64,000 nucleotides of DNA from Dipteris shenzhenensis (Eukaryota > Polypodiophyta > Polypodiopsida > Gleicheniales), in NCBI GenBank assembly GCA_047967505.1, contig CM106538.1; one strand, written 5' to 3'. Positions 48,568 to 58,212 of this stretch are shown in pieces. The notes under the pieces are model-generated. The model did not search any database. It was not told the DNA's origin and saw only the letters and a program-made list of their open reading frames with translations. The position numbers and the translations under genes were made by a program. Each line of letters opens with the position of its first letter. Within the stretch, counting starts at the first letter, position 1.

Positions 48568-48579
48568 GCTCTGATACCA
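48568..48579 (-). other. copia B primer-binding site
   Basis: The minus strand reads TGGTATCAGAGC, a perfect initiator-Met tRNA site, separated from the LTR by 2 bp. Confidence 0.95.
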
Positions 48580-48581
48580 GT

Positions 48582-48761
48582 TGAGAGTGCTCTCAACGGA
48601 AGCAAGAATGGAAGAAGGAGAGAGAGCGAGAGAGAGAGACAGAGAGCCACACAAGTTTTGGTGGGTGCAGAACCACCCTAATCTTCTTTTTCATTCATTT
48701 ATATATGTGTTTGAGTATTGTACATAACTGGGGTTAAGGCACAGTGACCTTTAACCCCACA
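48582..48761 (-). repeat. copia B 5' LTR
   Basis: 180 bp, identical to the 3' LTR except for one base, and followed by the duplication GTTAC. Confidence 0.97.
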
Positions 48762-48766
48762 GTTAC

Positions 48767-49840
48767 TGTGTATTTTAACATGCACAATCATCTCGAGAGT
48801 GTTGAATTTCTCCACAAGCTCATCGTTGAAGGTAGCGACATCGACTCTGTGCGTGCAAATGATGGTTGTTTCGGCATCAATGAAGTGGCATGCACCTTCC
48901 TTCTCGACAATGCACTGCCCCAAACAGTCGGAAATCTCGTCAATTGTGGGCGTCCTGAGTCTTATGGTATGCAAGAATGCCAGGAACGGCATGTCTCGTG
49001 CATGTCGCACCGAGAATTGCATGTGGTACATTTTCGCTGCAGGCCAGTGCGTGGAGGACGTGATGTGGCACGGCTCGCAGAGATCCTCGCGGTGTTTGCA
49101 GACTGGCGGTAATTGCGCCAGGTCACCAAAAATTATGAGCATTTTGTGTCTGAATGGCTCATGCAATGTGCCATTAGTGACATTGACGATTTGTCTTACC
49201 ACAAGATCGAAAGTCATCCTTGTTAGCATGGACATCTCGTTAATGATGATCGCGTTGGCTTCCTTGATTGCGAGGTGTCACTCATCCGTCTCATGGATGT
49301 TCAGTGGGTACTGACTGTGCGCACAAGGATGTTGAATTGGTAGTGTACAGTGGTTGCAATCCCGTTCAGCCGCGTCGCAGCCGCCCCTATTGATGCACAG
49401 AGTATTGCCGTTTTGTTTTGTGCTACCAGATGCGAAACATAGTACCGTATCAAGAAGCTTTTGCTGCTACCTGGTGTTCCACAGACAACGTGCAGCCCCG
49501 AGCTCGTTGAAGCCAGGCTTTCGAAGACTCTTTGTTATTCTACTGTCAATGCGGCATTGGCGACGGTGCGAAACTCGGCCATTTTTTCCAACATCCTCGC
49601 GCATGTTGGCCCTTCGACGGTTTGCTGGTCGATGTTAGGCGCTTCCATCGGGCAATCTCGGATGATCGCAACCTTTTGCAATATCATATTGATCAACTGG
49701 TCTGTGTGGTCAGTCGCTAGCAAGTTCCTTTGCGTGTATTCGGTCACATACATCTCGAGGTCCTCGTTGCTCAATATGAGGCCGCGCATTTGGCATTCGA
49801 CAAAGTAGGTGATGTCCAGGGTGGTAGTCAGTGAATCTGA
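48767..49840 (-). pseudogene. Helitron-type helicase, N-terminal and middle part
   Basis: Frame 48767-49235 has PIF1 motif II-III (LIIFGDLAQLPPV) and the TTIICTHRVD block. Upstream, after a frameshift near 49315 and a TGA near 49280, the Walker A region reads CGTPGSSKSF (about 49450-49500), where the usual GK is SK. A TAA at 49535-49537 and a TAG at 49841-49843 separate this from Rep. The fused Rep-helicase order is that of Helitrons. At least four lesions show that the gene was already dead or has decayed independently of copia B. Confidence 0.9.
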
Positions 49841-50905
49841 CTACTCACTCACATTTTGCGATCCTGTTGCCGAAGAGGTCAAGACCGACCGTTCCACGTT
49901 GCGTTGCGAGGAGTCGACATAGTGAACGATCTCGCTCCTTATGATTGTTGGTATCTGCATGCAGTTTAGCGCGGCTTCTGTTGGAGAGGTTGGTTTTGAT
50001 AGGAGGCTCGCGGCGATGAGTTTCAGCTTTACTTCGTCGAGATGTTGCAACCCCAAACGCGAGGCGTCTTCTGAACGGATGTTCAGTTTGCCCATTGGTT
50101 CAGATTTCATCGCGTACTTGAGGAGGTAGTGAGAGATTGAAGAGTTTGTCACCCGCTGTATGTTCATGTGCACACCCCACAACAGTAACACGGAAGGGTG
50201 GTAAGGGACGACGTTTCGGTGCTCATGTCCCGGCCGGTAATACAACCAACGTTGCGTCAGAGGGTCAAGGATGGGTTCATATTCTGGCTGTGTTGCGAAA
50301 GGGAAGCCGTGCTTGCAACTGTGGTGTGACGGTCCGACGTAGCACGCTTTCCTGCATATGTGCAATTGCTTCCTGAGAACTAGTTCTCGCAGCCTTGTGT
50401 TTCGAGGATCCAGGGCCTCGTCCCTGGGGACGTAAGCCGCAATCTCATTTGCAATTCGCTGACAGTCATCATGGTGGACCCACAATATGACATGGGCATG
50501 TAGGGAGCCCCTATTTTGTATCTCATAACAAACGACATGGTGTTGTATTCGGCCAAGCAGACCGTCGGATGAAAGCAAATGCTTGCGCATGAACATGTGG
50601 AAGCGTGCGTGGAAAAGTGCCACGCATTCAACAGGACAGTCCTTCCAAGTGAATTGCGCATTATAATGTGTTGCGATGCTCTCGATCACATTAATTTCTT
50701 GCCACCGTGTATCGGTGACCTCGTCTGCAGTGAATGTCAGAAAGAAATCTGGGAGGCCCCAAGCATCGACCATCGTTACGAGGTCCTTCAGTTGCCGTCG
50801 ATGCCACGATGGGGACCCCGGCATTGTTGATGGCATGCTGTAGCGAAGCACGTGTCTCATTGCGTCTTCATCGGTCGTGGCAGGGTTGGCTTTCCTATAT
50901 TGGTC
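49841..50905 (-). pseudogene. Helitron-type Rep (HUH) domain
   Basis: An open frame of 340 codons (49841-50860). The frame extends upstream to the edge of an inserted element at 50905. It shows WGLPDFFLTFTADE (RCR motif 1 region), the HUH motif HAHVILWV and the paired-tyrosine motif YLLKYAMK. These are the residues that nick and join DNA in rolling-circle Helitron transposition (family knowledge). It ends in a TAG that separates it from the helicase. Confidence 0.93.
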
Positions 50906-51351
50906 CCCAGGGGATTCACAAGAGGAAACTTATGATATCACGTGAGTGTACAATAGGGAGGTTTTTTTAATGAGGCATAAGCTTATAAATTAGGGGTGGG
51001 GGGCCTTTTATTTTTTCCCAATATTGAATTTAAGTTAGGGGGGCCATGCCATATTTAAGAGGGGGGGACATAGTATAGGCTACCTTGGGTGACTAGTCCA
51101 AACAAGTTTGGTTTTGTGTATGGTTTTAAATCGTCATAGTGAAAGTAATCTAAATTTGCTTATTGTGTGATCTAAATGCTTGAGAAAGAACGTAGATTTA
51201 AGGAAAGGGGGGACATAATAGAATTTTGGAGGTATCTTATAAGCTTAAATAGGGGTGTTTTATCATCCTACATGGATCTTAAATAGGGGGTTTTCTTGAA
51301 GTTCATGCACGCAGGTGACGTCCCCCTTTCATGAAGAGTGAATCCCCCAGG
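50906..51351. mobile_element. hAT-like MITE in the Rep gene
   Basis: A 446-bp insertion with inverted ends (CCCAGGGGATTCAC and, reversed, CCTGGGGGATTCAC) and an exact 8-bp duplication TATTGGTC at 50898-50905 and 51352-51359. Removing it and one duplication copy restores one continuous Rep frame across the site. The interior is AT-rich with G runs and no gene. Near the left end it shares TATCACGTGAG and a following T7 AAT stretch with the element at 54778. An 8-bp duplication fits hAT. Confidence 0.93.
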
Positions 51352-51359
51352 TATTGGTC

Positions 51360-52214
51360 GATGTCTCGTTGCAAGCATGTAGAGTTGCTTGAATTGGCAA
51401 TCATCACTGCCTGTTTTAACTGGAACATGATCAACAGGTACGGCTTGTAGAGCGTGTAGATAGAGAATAAGGTGCATATTCTCATTTTCACATAGTTGCT
51501 GAACTGTATGCAGCCATCATAGTAGCCCCGTCCGAAAGGGAACAGGAACGGGAACACTGCTAACTCCATGGTTATGTCAACGCACGCACTGCCAGCTGCT
51601 GCTACTCCATCGACGTGGAATGAAGCGACCCTCTCTGAAAGCATTTCTGTACCCCGTAGCTGTATGGAGGCAAACTCATGCTTGTCCCTTGCATCAAAGG
51701 TGCGACGGTTCGCGGGGTCCACCATGTTTTGCAAAAGCAGGAGCTCAGGCTGAGATTCCGCTATTGACATTAACTCGAAGGGAGCTGTCTCATCGTGTAG
51801 TTCCAAGATACCTGCAATGGTTTGAGGACTCAAGATGCACATACCCATCTTGATGTCCGCATGCTCTACTAAAGAATTGTACTTGCGCAATATTGGATTG
51901 TTCTCGATGTTGTATGCGAGCACACCTGATAGCTCGTTCGTCACGATTTCTTGAGCCGAGCTTAGTGGGACGTTTCGCCAAGATATCAAAGGATTGTCTA
52001 GAAGTGACCTTCGATTGAGTGTGCCACGAGCAATCACATTTGCAGTCGTGGTAACTGAAATGGATACATCTATGATGCTTAGCAGTTGCGTGTGGAGGTG
52101 GTTTGTTTTAAGCAACTGCCGAGAGTACTGTGGCATCAACCGCACAATGTATCTGCTCCGCTGGGCATCTCGTGTGCAGCTTTGGCATTTCCAGTAAGTC
52201 ACTTGCATGCCCAT
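51360..52214 (-). pseudogene. Helitron-type Rep, N-terminal region
   Basis: Open frame from 52214 to the insertion at 51351, read as the Helitron-like N domain: LAVFPFLFPFGRGYYDG, YVKMRI, then LKQAVMIANSS. The frame joins the Rep domain at 50905 once the MITE is removed. The first Met may be internal, since the true 5' end and any zinc-finger part upstream (52215-52313) are unclear. The last residues of the open frame before its stop at 51303 are MITE sequence. Confidence 0.88.
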
Positions 52215-52592
52215 ATTCTCGCAGGCTCCTTTAGTAATTATTTGTCAATGCTGCGAGCTTCTAGCGAGCTAGAGAATGTCAAAATTTCTCATCAGCATTT
52301 TAGTACTTTTGTCTATCGACCTATATGCACTATTGATTGGAAATTCTGAGTTGTAAAAGGGGGTTCACATCCCAACCTACAACGAAACAAGGTTGTGGCG
52401 AGCCAATGCAACCTACAACGGAAATTAGAAGCAATTGTAGAAATTATAGCTAAAGAACTAGAGGATCTCTCGTTGCAAGCCCACACCGCAGAACCAGCAA
52501 CCAATAAATCAACTTTTGCTGCAGTTTTGTAAGCTGCAGCAGCTTTGTTCTTCAGGACTTTAATTCCTCTGCCATTGAGCTCTTGCAGCACG

Positions 52593-52676
52593 AACCATGA
52601 AATGTGTAAATAAGATACAAAGTAAAGTAGCAGGAACCATGAAATGTGTAAATAAGATACAAAGTAAAGTAGCAGG
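52593..52676. repeat. 42-bp tandem duplication
   Basis: Two copies of a unit starting AACCATGAAATGTGTAAAT, period 42 bp, no visible difference. Confidence 0.92.
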
Positions 52677-52765
52677 AGGACACGTAGACAAGATCCAGCA
52701 GGAGCAGTAGCGGCAGTAAGAAACGTCCACACAAGATACCATCCAGAGGGCGCGAGATAGTACCA

Positions 52766-53221
52766 GTGAGTATGTGCCGAAAGGCAGCGACGACAGTGCA
52801 ATGCAGACGAAAGACCAAGGAGTGCAGAAAGCCAAGGATAGCACAGTGCAGACGAAAGACCAAGGGGTACGTAGGCTACGTGCAATCCGTGACAGACACA
52901 ATCTCTCAGAAGGCAAGGGGGTGGAAGGAGACGCTGTTGGGAAAATTGGAGCAAGCGAAGGGAGCACCGGAGGGGACAGCAGAGGAAGCGAAGGAGAAGG
53001 CGAGGGGGGGTGCACAATCGGCGAAGGAGGCAGTACAAAGGAAGGCAAAGGAAACAAGAGGAGCAGCTAGGGAGGCGGGGGAGCAAGGAACGGGGTATTT
53101 GCAATCGGTAGTAGAGATGGTATCAAAGACAGCAGTGTCGTTGAAATCGACACTGATGGGAAAGACGGAGGAAGCAGGGAATGAGGCGAGGAAGGCGAGG
53201 GAGCAAAACCTGGGAGAGTGA
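52766..53221 (+). pseudogene. LEA-like (group 3/4) gene fragment
   Basis: Alanine/lysine/glutamate-rich frame with LEA 11-mer style repeats (TAEEAKEKARG, SAKEAVQRKAKETRG) and a paired block (YVQSVTDTISQKARGWKETL, then YLQSVVEMVSKTAVSLKSTL). LEA proteins are hydrophilic and protect cells during drying. The N-terminal part is read in another frame from 52774 (PKGSDDSAMQTKDQG, with a 45-bp repeat) and shifts near 52868. It is plus strand, opposite to the composite element, so it is probably a captured host-gene copy. Confidence 0.72.
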
Positions 53222-53434
53222 GCTGCGAGGCGAGGGGGAATTCAGGAACGTTGAAGGAGTGAAGTCGCACCAGCCATGGCTTTTGTTGTTGGTGTCTCCG
53301 GACAAGCTATGAGCTCTCTCCTTGAAAGAAGGCTCTAACAAAAAGCACAACAGTTAATACATAACAACAAAAAGCACAACAGTTATGTAAGGCTTTGTTT
53401 TCACATTAGTACATAACAACAAAGCATCTGATCG

Positions 53435-53722
53435 GTGAGCACACGCCTTGTTTTCTTCTCAGAAAGCTCGGTTGTTTTGAAAATTGAAGGTCAAAAAGCG
53501 CGCATTCCCCTTGAGCTCACTGAGGGCATCGTCTCAATGCACGAATACATGGAGCAGATTGCCACCGCTGCGAACTCACTATCTGATCTCGACCTGGCAA
53601 CAGAACAGGAATACACAGAGTACCTAGGATGGTGCCTTTTGCAAAGTTTTTCTAGCATGAAGTGGACCGTTTACAAGAAAAGGCAGTTGCGTGTATATAC
53701 TGGGCGTCTACACCTACTCTAA
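53435..53722 (+). pseudogene. Unidentified exon-like frame
   Basis: The sequence TTTTCTTCTCAG at about 53451-53462 looks like a splice acceptor. It is followed by an open, balanced frame (VLKIEGQKARIPLELTEG, TEQEYTEYLGWCLLQ) to a TAA at 53720-53722. The acidic, helical composition is unlike the surrounding non-coding DNA. I do not recognise the family. It could be the last exon of a captured gene, possibly captured together with the LEA-like fragment. Confidence 0.5.
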
Positions 53723-54104
53723 GCAAGATCTTGGAATGGCAGGAGCTATGCAAGCTGAAAGTGAATGCAAAATGGATCGTGTAGAGGGAGATTGAACAGA
53801 AGAATTGACGAACGAAGCGGGTGAAGATGGAGGAGCCAAGGCAAGAGAGGCTTGTGCAGGGCGTATATGCCTCACAAGATTGAAGCCCCACTAAGAGAAG
53901 ACAGAAAAAAGAATAGTTCTATAGCATCGCGCAGAAAGAAAACAGTAATGGAAATTGGTGACAAGCTCAGCAGATGGCTTTTCAAAAGCTTTCAAAGCTT
54001 TTGGGCTTTCAGAATTTAAAAAATCTAAGGGTGTATATTGTGCCATGTGGAAGCACAGGATTTCAGAATTTGAAAAAACGTCCTAGTGCTGGCCAAGTAA
54101 AGAT

Positions 54105-54740
54105 GAATGTATGAGGAAATTGCTTCGGTCACTCCAAAGATGAGTATGGAGGGGCGATTTGAGATCTCCACAAAGCCAGGGCTGAAATGTCTCTTGGGTA
54201 GTGTAAGAAAGCTGCAGCAACACAATAGGAAGGCCCATAAAGTTCCTACAAATCACGAACCAATAATCCAAAAACATAATGAGCATTCGGGCATCTTGAA
54301 GTATCGGATTTGATATGTCCATAAAGCCAGGGCTGAAATGCCGCTTACGTAGTGTAAGAAAGCATGGCAACACAATAGAAAGGCCCATAATGATCCTGCA
54401 AATCAAGAACCAATAATCTAGAAACACAATGAGCATCCAGACATCCGAAAGTACCGAACAATTGAGCATCCCAGAAGTACCGAACAACTGGGCAGTCGGA
54501 AGTACCGAACAACCAAAAATACGAGCCCATAATGATCCTGCAAATCAAGAACCAATAATCTAGAAACACAACAAGCATCTGGACATTCGAAAGTACCGAA
54601 CAATTGAGCATCCCAGAAGTACTAAACAACTGGGCCGCCAGAAGTCCCGAACAACTAGAAATACGAACAATTGGGCATCCCAGAAGTACTGAACAATTGG
54701 GCAGCCAAAAGTATCGAATAACCAAAAATATAACAAGCCA
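54105..54740. repeat. Tandem repeats of 142-151 bp with shorter subrepeats
   Basis: The block GGCCCATAAxGxTCCTxCAAATC recurs near 54230, 54382 and 54524, followed by AACCAATAATC and CCGAACAATTGAGCATCC. Shorter units (AGTACCGAACAACTGGGCA and variants) repeat within and after it. Confidence 0.88.
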
Positions 54741-54777
54741 CACACGTATGACAAGAGGCAAGCTTGTGTGGATTAGA

Positions 54778-55024
54778 CCTCGGGGGGGTCACTCATCATA
54801 TGTAACCCTATCACGTGAGTTCAACAGAAGGATTTTTTTAATTTCCAAAATTTACAGAAATAAATATACATAAGGGACTATTTAAAATAGTTTTGAAAAA
54901 AATTTACAGATTTGTATAGAAAAAGGGTACATTTTATCAATGAAAAAATTACAAATAAGGATTTTAGAAATAGGCCTTGAATGCACGTGATATAGAGGGT
55001 TTATACATAGTGACCCCCCCGAGG
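54778..55024. mobile_element. Second hAT-like MITE, 247 bp
   Basis: Perfect inverted ends CCTCGGGGGGGTCACT and AGTGACCCCCCCGAGG. The flanks share ATTAGA directly. The duplication can also be read as the 8-bp GGATTAGA if the last two bases of the right end belong to it. The interior is AT-rich and non-coding, sharing TATCACGTGAG and a T-run AAT stretch with the MITE at 50906. Confidence 0.88.
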
Positions 55025-55164
55025 ATTAGACACAGCTTACATAATCATAGCGGGAATGAAATAAGAACCTCTTTGCATCCGAAAGTACCAAACTTGTAAT
55101 CGGGAAGATGAGCATCCGAGATTACAAAGAACATCTAGAAGTAATCAAGAAAATGGGCATTCGG

Positions 55165-55690
55165 GAATGGTGATCATGTCCAAACAAGTACTCAATAGTA
55201 ATGCATATGTGCCACATCCAAACGAGTACTTAATAAATAATCCATATGTGCCATGTCCAAACGAGTACTCAAGAAGTAATCCATATGTGCTCATTTGAAA
55301 GACGTTGAACCTTGCCACATGAAAATGAGTACGCAATATGACCATGTCAAAATGAGGACTCAATAAGTAATCCATATGTGTCCATCGTGAAAGCCAGATA
55401 AATATGTGTCGCATCCAAACGAGGACTTAGTAATAATCCATGTACCACATCCAGACGAGTAAATATGTGTCACATCCAAATGAGGAGTCAATAATAATCC
55501 ATGTACCACGTCCAGACAAGTACTCAAGTAGTTAGCCATATGCCACGTCCAAATAAGTACTCAAGCAATTAGCCATATGTGTTCATAAATATTGTCACAT
55601 GAAAGACATTGAACCAGCTTGCCACGTTCAAATGAGTATGCAATAAGTAATCCATAGATGCCATGACCAAACCAGTACTCATTAAGTCAG
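55165..55690. repeat. Degenerate minisatellite, units of about 40-60 bp
   Basis: Repeats of AATCCATATGTGCCACATCC followed by AAACGAGTACTCAATAAGT, in at least eight imperfect copies of variable length. No coding capacity is implied. Confidence 0.88.
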
Positions 55691-56452
55691 CCATAGGCAT
55701 TCATCATGAAAGACATATAAGTATACCTCACCACATAAAGGGCGAAATAAAAGTATGCCTTGCTTGAACCAATAAGTAAATACATACCTTAAGTCATCAA
55801 TAAGTTTATTGACAAAGAAGGAAGAAATCATTGGTCTAGCAAGACCTTGCATGCACTCATAAATATAGATGACTATGAAAAACAAAGTAGATATACTCAT
55901 CTTGTAGGTATCAAATGTGCATTTAATCCATTGGATTGTATCTAGGCATTTGTGCAAACCTGCATGTACTCGGAGAAACAACTGAATGTGATGAAAGAGA
56001 ATATATGAGCTCACCTTGAAAATAAACGAGTGCCTTGAAAACGACAAGAAAACATGTGAGAAGCACCTTTGCATATGTGAAGTAACGTATGCAAAGAGTA
56101 ATAATATCAATGCTAAATAGAAAAGAAACATTGAAAGAAAACATGTTAGAATGTTAACAATGTAAAACATTTGGCAAGTCCTTTTCTTTCATAGGATGGA
56201 CCAACTTATGAAAGTGAAGCTAGTGTTGAATACATGATGAGCAAGTCAAGCAAGATGTTAGCTTATAAGAGAAAAAGAAACATTAGGTCGACATTTTCTT
56301 TTGCATATCAAGCATACCTACATGATATTTAGCCTACTCTTGATCAAATACAATGGATGGCCTATAGGCATGCTTGATTAACAAAGATGAAAGAGAACCT
56401 GCTTTCAAAATCATAAGATAATCGAAAGTAACTCTCACCTTTAAAATAACAT
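55691..56452. other. No gene recognised
   Basis: AT-rich sequence inside the composite element. The minus-strand frame 55682-56170 is hydrophobic, without a known domain, and likely fortuitous. Confidence 0.5.
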
Positions 56453-56596
56453 AAAACATTTAGGAAGTCAAAAGTAAATGATAAGATAATCGAAGAAAAT
56501 CTAGCCTCCGTATCAGGAAGCTAATTAGCTTCCTGATACGGAGGCTAGATTTTCTTCGATTATCTTATCATTTACTTTTGACTTCCTAAATGTTTT
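56453..56596. repeat. Perfect 144-bp palindrome
   Basis: Two 72-bp arms, exact reverse complements with no spacer, meeting at 56524/56525 in AGCTAATTAGCT. The first mismatch outward is T56452 against G56597. The right arm runs straight into the AT microsatellite. Confidence 0.97.
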
Positions 56597-56845
56597 GTGT
56601 ATATATGTATATATATATGTATATATGTATATATGTATGTATATATATATGTGTATATGTATGTATATATATATGTATATATGTATATATATGTATATAT
56701 GTATATATATGTATATATGTATGTATATATATATGTATATATGTATATATGTATGTATGTATATATGTATATATATGTATATATGTATATATGTATGTAT
56801 GTATATATGTATGTATGTATATATGTATGTATGTATATATGTATG

Positions 56846-56907
<62 letters not shown>

Positions 56908-56925
56908 TGTATGTATGTATGTATG

Positions 56926-56972
<47 letters not shown>

Positions 56973-57203
56973 ATATATGTATATATGTATATATATGTAT
57001 ATATGTATATATATGTATATATGTATATATATGTATATATGTATATATATGTATATATGTATATATATGTATATATGTATATATATGTATATATGTATAT
57101 ATATGTATATATGTATATATATGTATATATGTATATATATGTATATATGTATATATATGTATATATGTATATATATGTATATATGTATATATATATATAT
57201 ATA
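56597..57203. repeat. (TATG/TA)n microsatellite with 18-bp higher-order unit
   Basis: About 600 bp of TA and TATG units. From about 56958 to 57190 they form a regular 18-bp unit, GTATATATGTATATATAT, repeated about a dozen times. All tyrosine/isoleucine frames here are artefacts of the repeat. Confidence 0.97.
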
Positions 57204-57636
57204 ATTGTTTTTGCTTTTGCTTCAAATATTATTGATTCTATGAAAGTATGAACCTTTTCCATCCTCATGTCCTAGATCAATTCTTATCTGTTATGAGTGT
57301 TCATCTTCCTGTCCAAACACTCTTCTACCCGTTTATTGACAGCAAGCAGCAAAAAGAAATAATCATAACTTTCTTACCTGAAATCGAAATATAATGATCC
57401 AACCAGTCAAAATAATTGGCGCATATGCTTCGAACAAGCCAACGCAGGCCGTTTTCATCAATCATGACCATAACGCTTATTTGCAATGCATCTTTGATAA
57501 CTTTTGCATATCAACTCAAAACCTAGCGATCGAGTAGTCGAAACGATTAGAAAGAACGTTTTGCAAATGACCGTGTTGTCAGATTGACAAAAAAATATAT
57601 TGCTTTCTCCTCACAATTATGCTAGAGCGTAGCCAA
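57204..57636. other. Composite element 5' leader, no gene
   Basis: Sequence between the microsatellite and the primer site. No coding domain. Confidence 0.5.
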
Positions 57637-57648
57637 GCTCTGATACCA
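57637..57648 (-). other. Composite element primer-binding site
   Basis: The minus strand reads TGGTATCAGAGC, perfect, directly abutting the 5' LTR. Confidence 0.93.
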
Positions 57649-57827
57649 TGTTGAGAGGAAGAGAAAGAGGAGAGAGACAGACACAAGAGTTGTGTTGAGA
57701 GGAAGAGAAAGGGGGGAGAGTCTGACATAAGAGTTGCTCCCAAGAAAGTGATTCTATTCATAGATCACAGGCATATATATAGTTGAGGACTAGGGTGAGT
57801 TAGGGCAAGCTATATATGGCTCTAACA
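57649..57827 (-). repeat. Composite element 5' LTR
   Basis: 179 bp from TGTTGAGAGG to GCTCTAACA, followed by the duplication GAAGG at 57828-57832. Confidence 0.92.
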
Positions 57828-58042
57828 GAAGGTCAATGGAATGGAGGAGATGGAAGGTCACCTTCGGGAGGAAGGAGGAGATGGAAAGTTAATGGAATGA
57901 AAGGAGGAGATGGAAGGTCTCAGAGCCATGGGTCAAGACAATCTAAATATAAGAATCAAACATCCACCTTCAAATGGAGAGTCGTTGAGGATGGTCATGC
58001 ATCTTTGCCCGTGCAAAGTATAGGTGGTACTCGTTATTATTA

Positions 58043-58132
58043 TTAGCACTGCCTTCCAGGAGCACTATCTTTACACTTTTCTTAAAAAAGTGTCCAACAC
58101 CATTTTTCGCCACGTGGCCCCCTCCTATTTTG

Positions 58133-58212
<80 letters not shown>

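Larger units (their letters stand above)
42857..48761 (-). mobile_element. Ty1/copia retrotransposon, copy B, complete and young
   Basis: A 5905-bp element with two 180-bp LTRs (42857-43036 and 48582-48761) that differ at a single base, a GTTAC target duplication (42852-42856 and 48762-48766), a perfect primer site at 48568-48579 and a purine tract (AAGTGGGAGGT) inside the 3' LTR. The gag-pol frame is continuous over 1363 codons apart from two TAG stops. It is inserted in the helicase gene of the composite element. Same family as copy A. Confidence 0.97.
41409..57827 (-). mobile_element. 16.4-kb composite LTR element carrying Helitron-type and host-like sequences
   Basis: Bounded by LTRs 41409-41572 and 57649-57827 with an exact GAAGG target duplication (41404-41408 and 57828-57832). 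A perfect primer site abuts the right LTR and a purine tract (minus-strand GTTTGAGTGGGGG) abuts the left, so the element is read on the minus strand. No gag, protease, integrase or RT of its own was found. Inside are a decayed Helitron-type Rep/helicase gene in the same orientation, a plus-strand LEA-like pseudogene and exon-like frame, tandem repeats, two hAT-like elements, a palindrome with AT microsatellite, and copia B. LTR differences (about 13 substitutions plus a 15-bp indel) make it older than copia B. Confidence 0.88.

Noticed and set aside
52313-53104. 263-codon minus-strand leucine/serine/proline frame
   Set aside because: Antisense shadow of the LEA-like frame; no recognisable domain.
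53067-53350. Minus-strand frames after the LEA fragment
   Set aside because: Low-complexity antisense of LEA sequence, no motif.
56590-57251. Long tyrosine/isoleucine-rich frames on both strands
   Set aside because: They are translations of a TA/TATG microsatellite; all frames are open because the repeat lacks stop codons.
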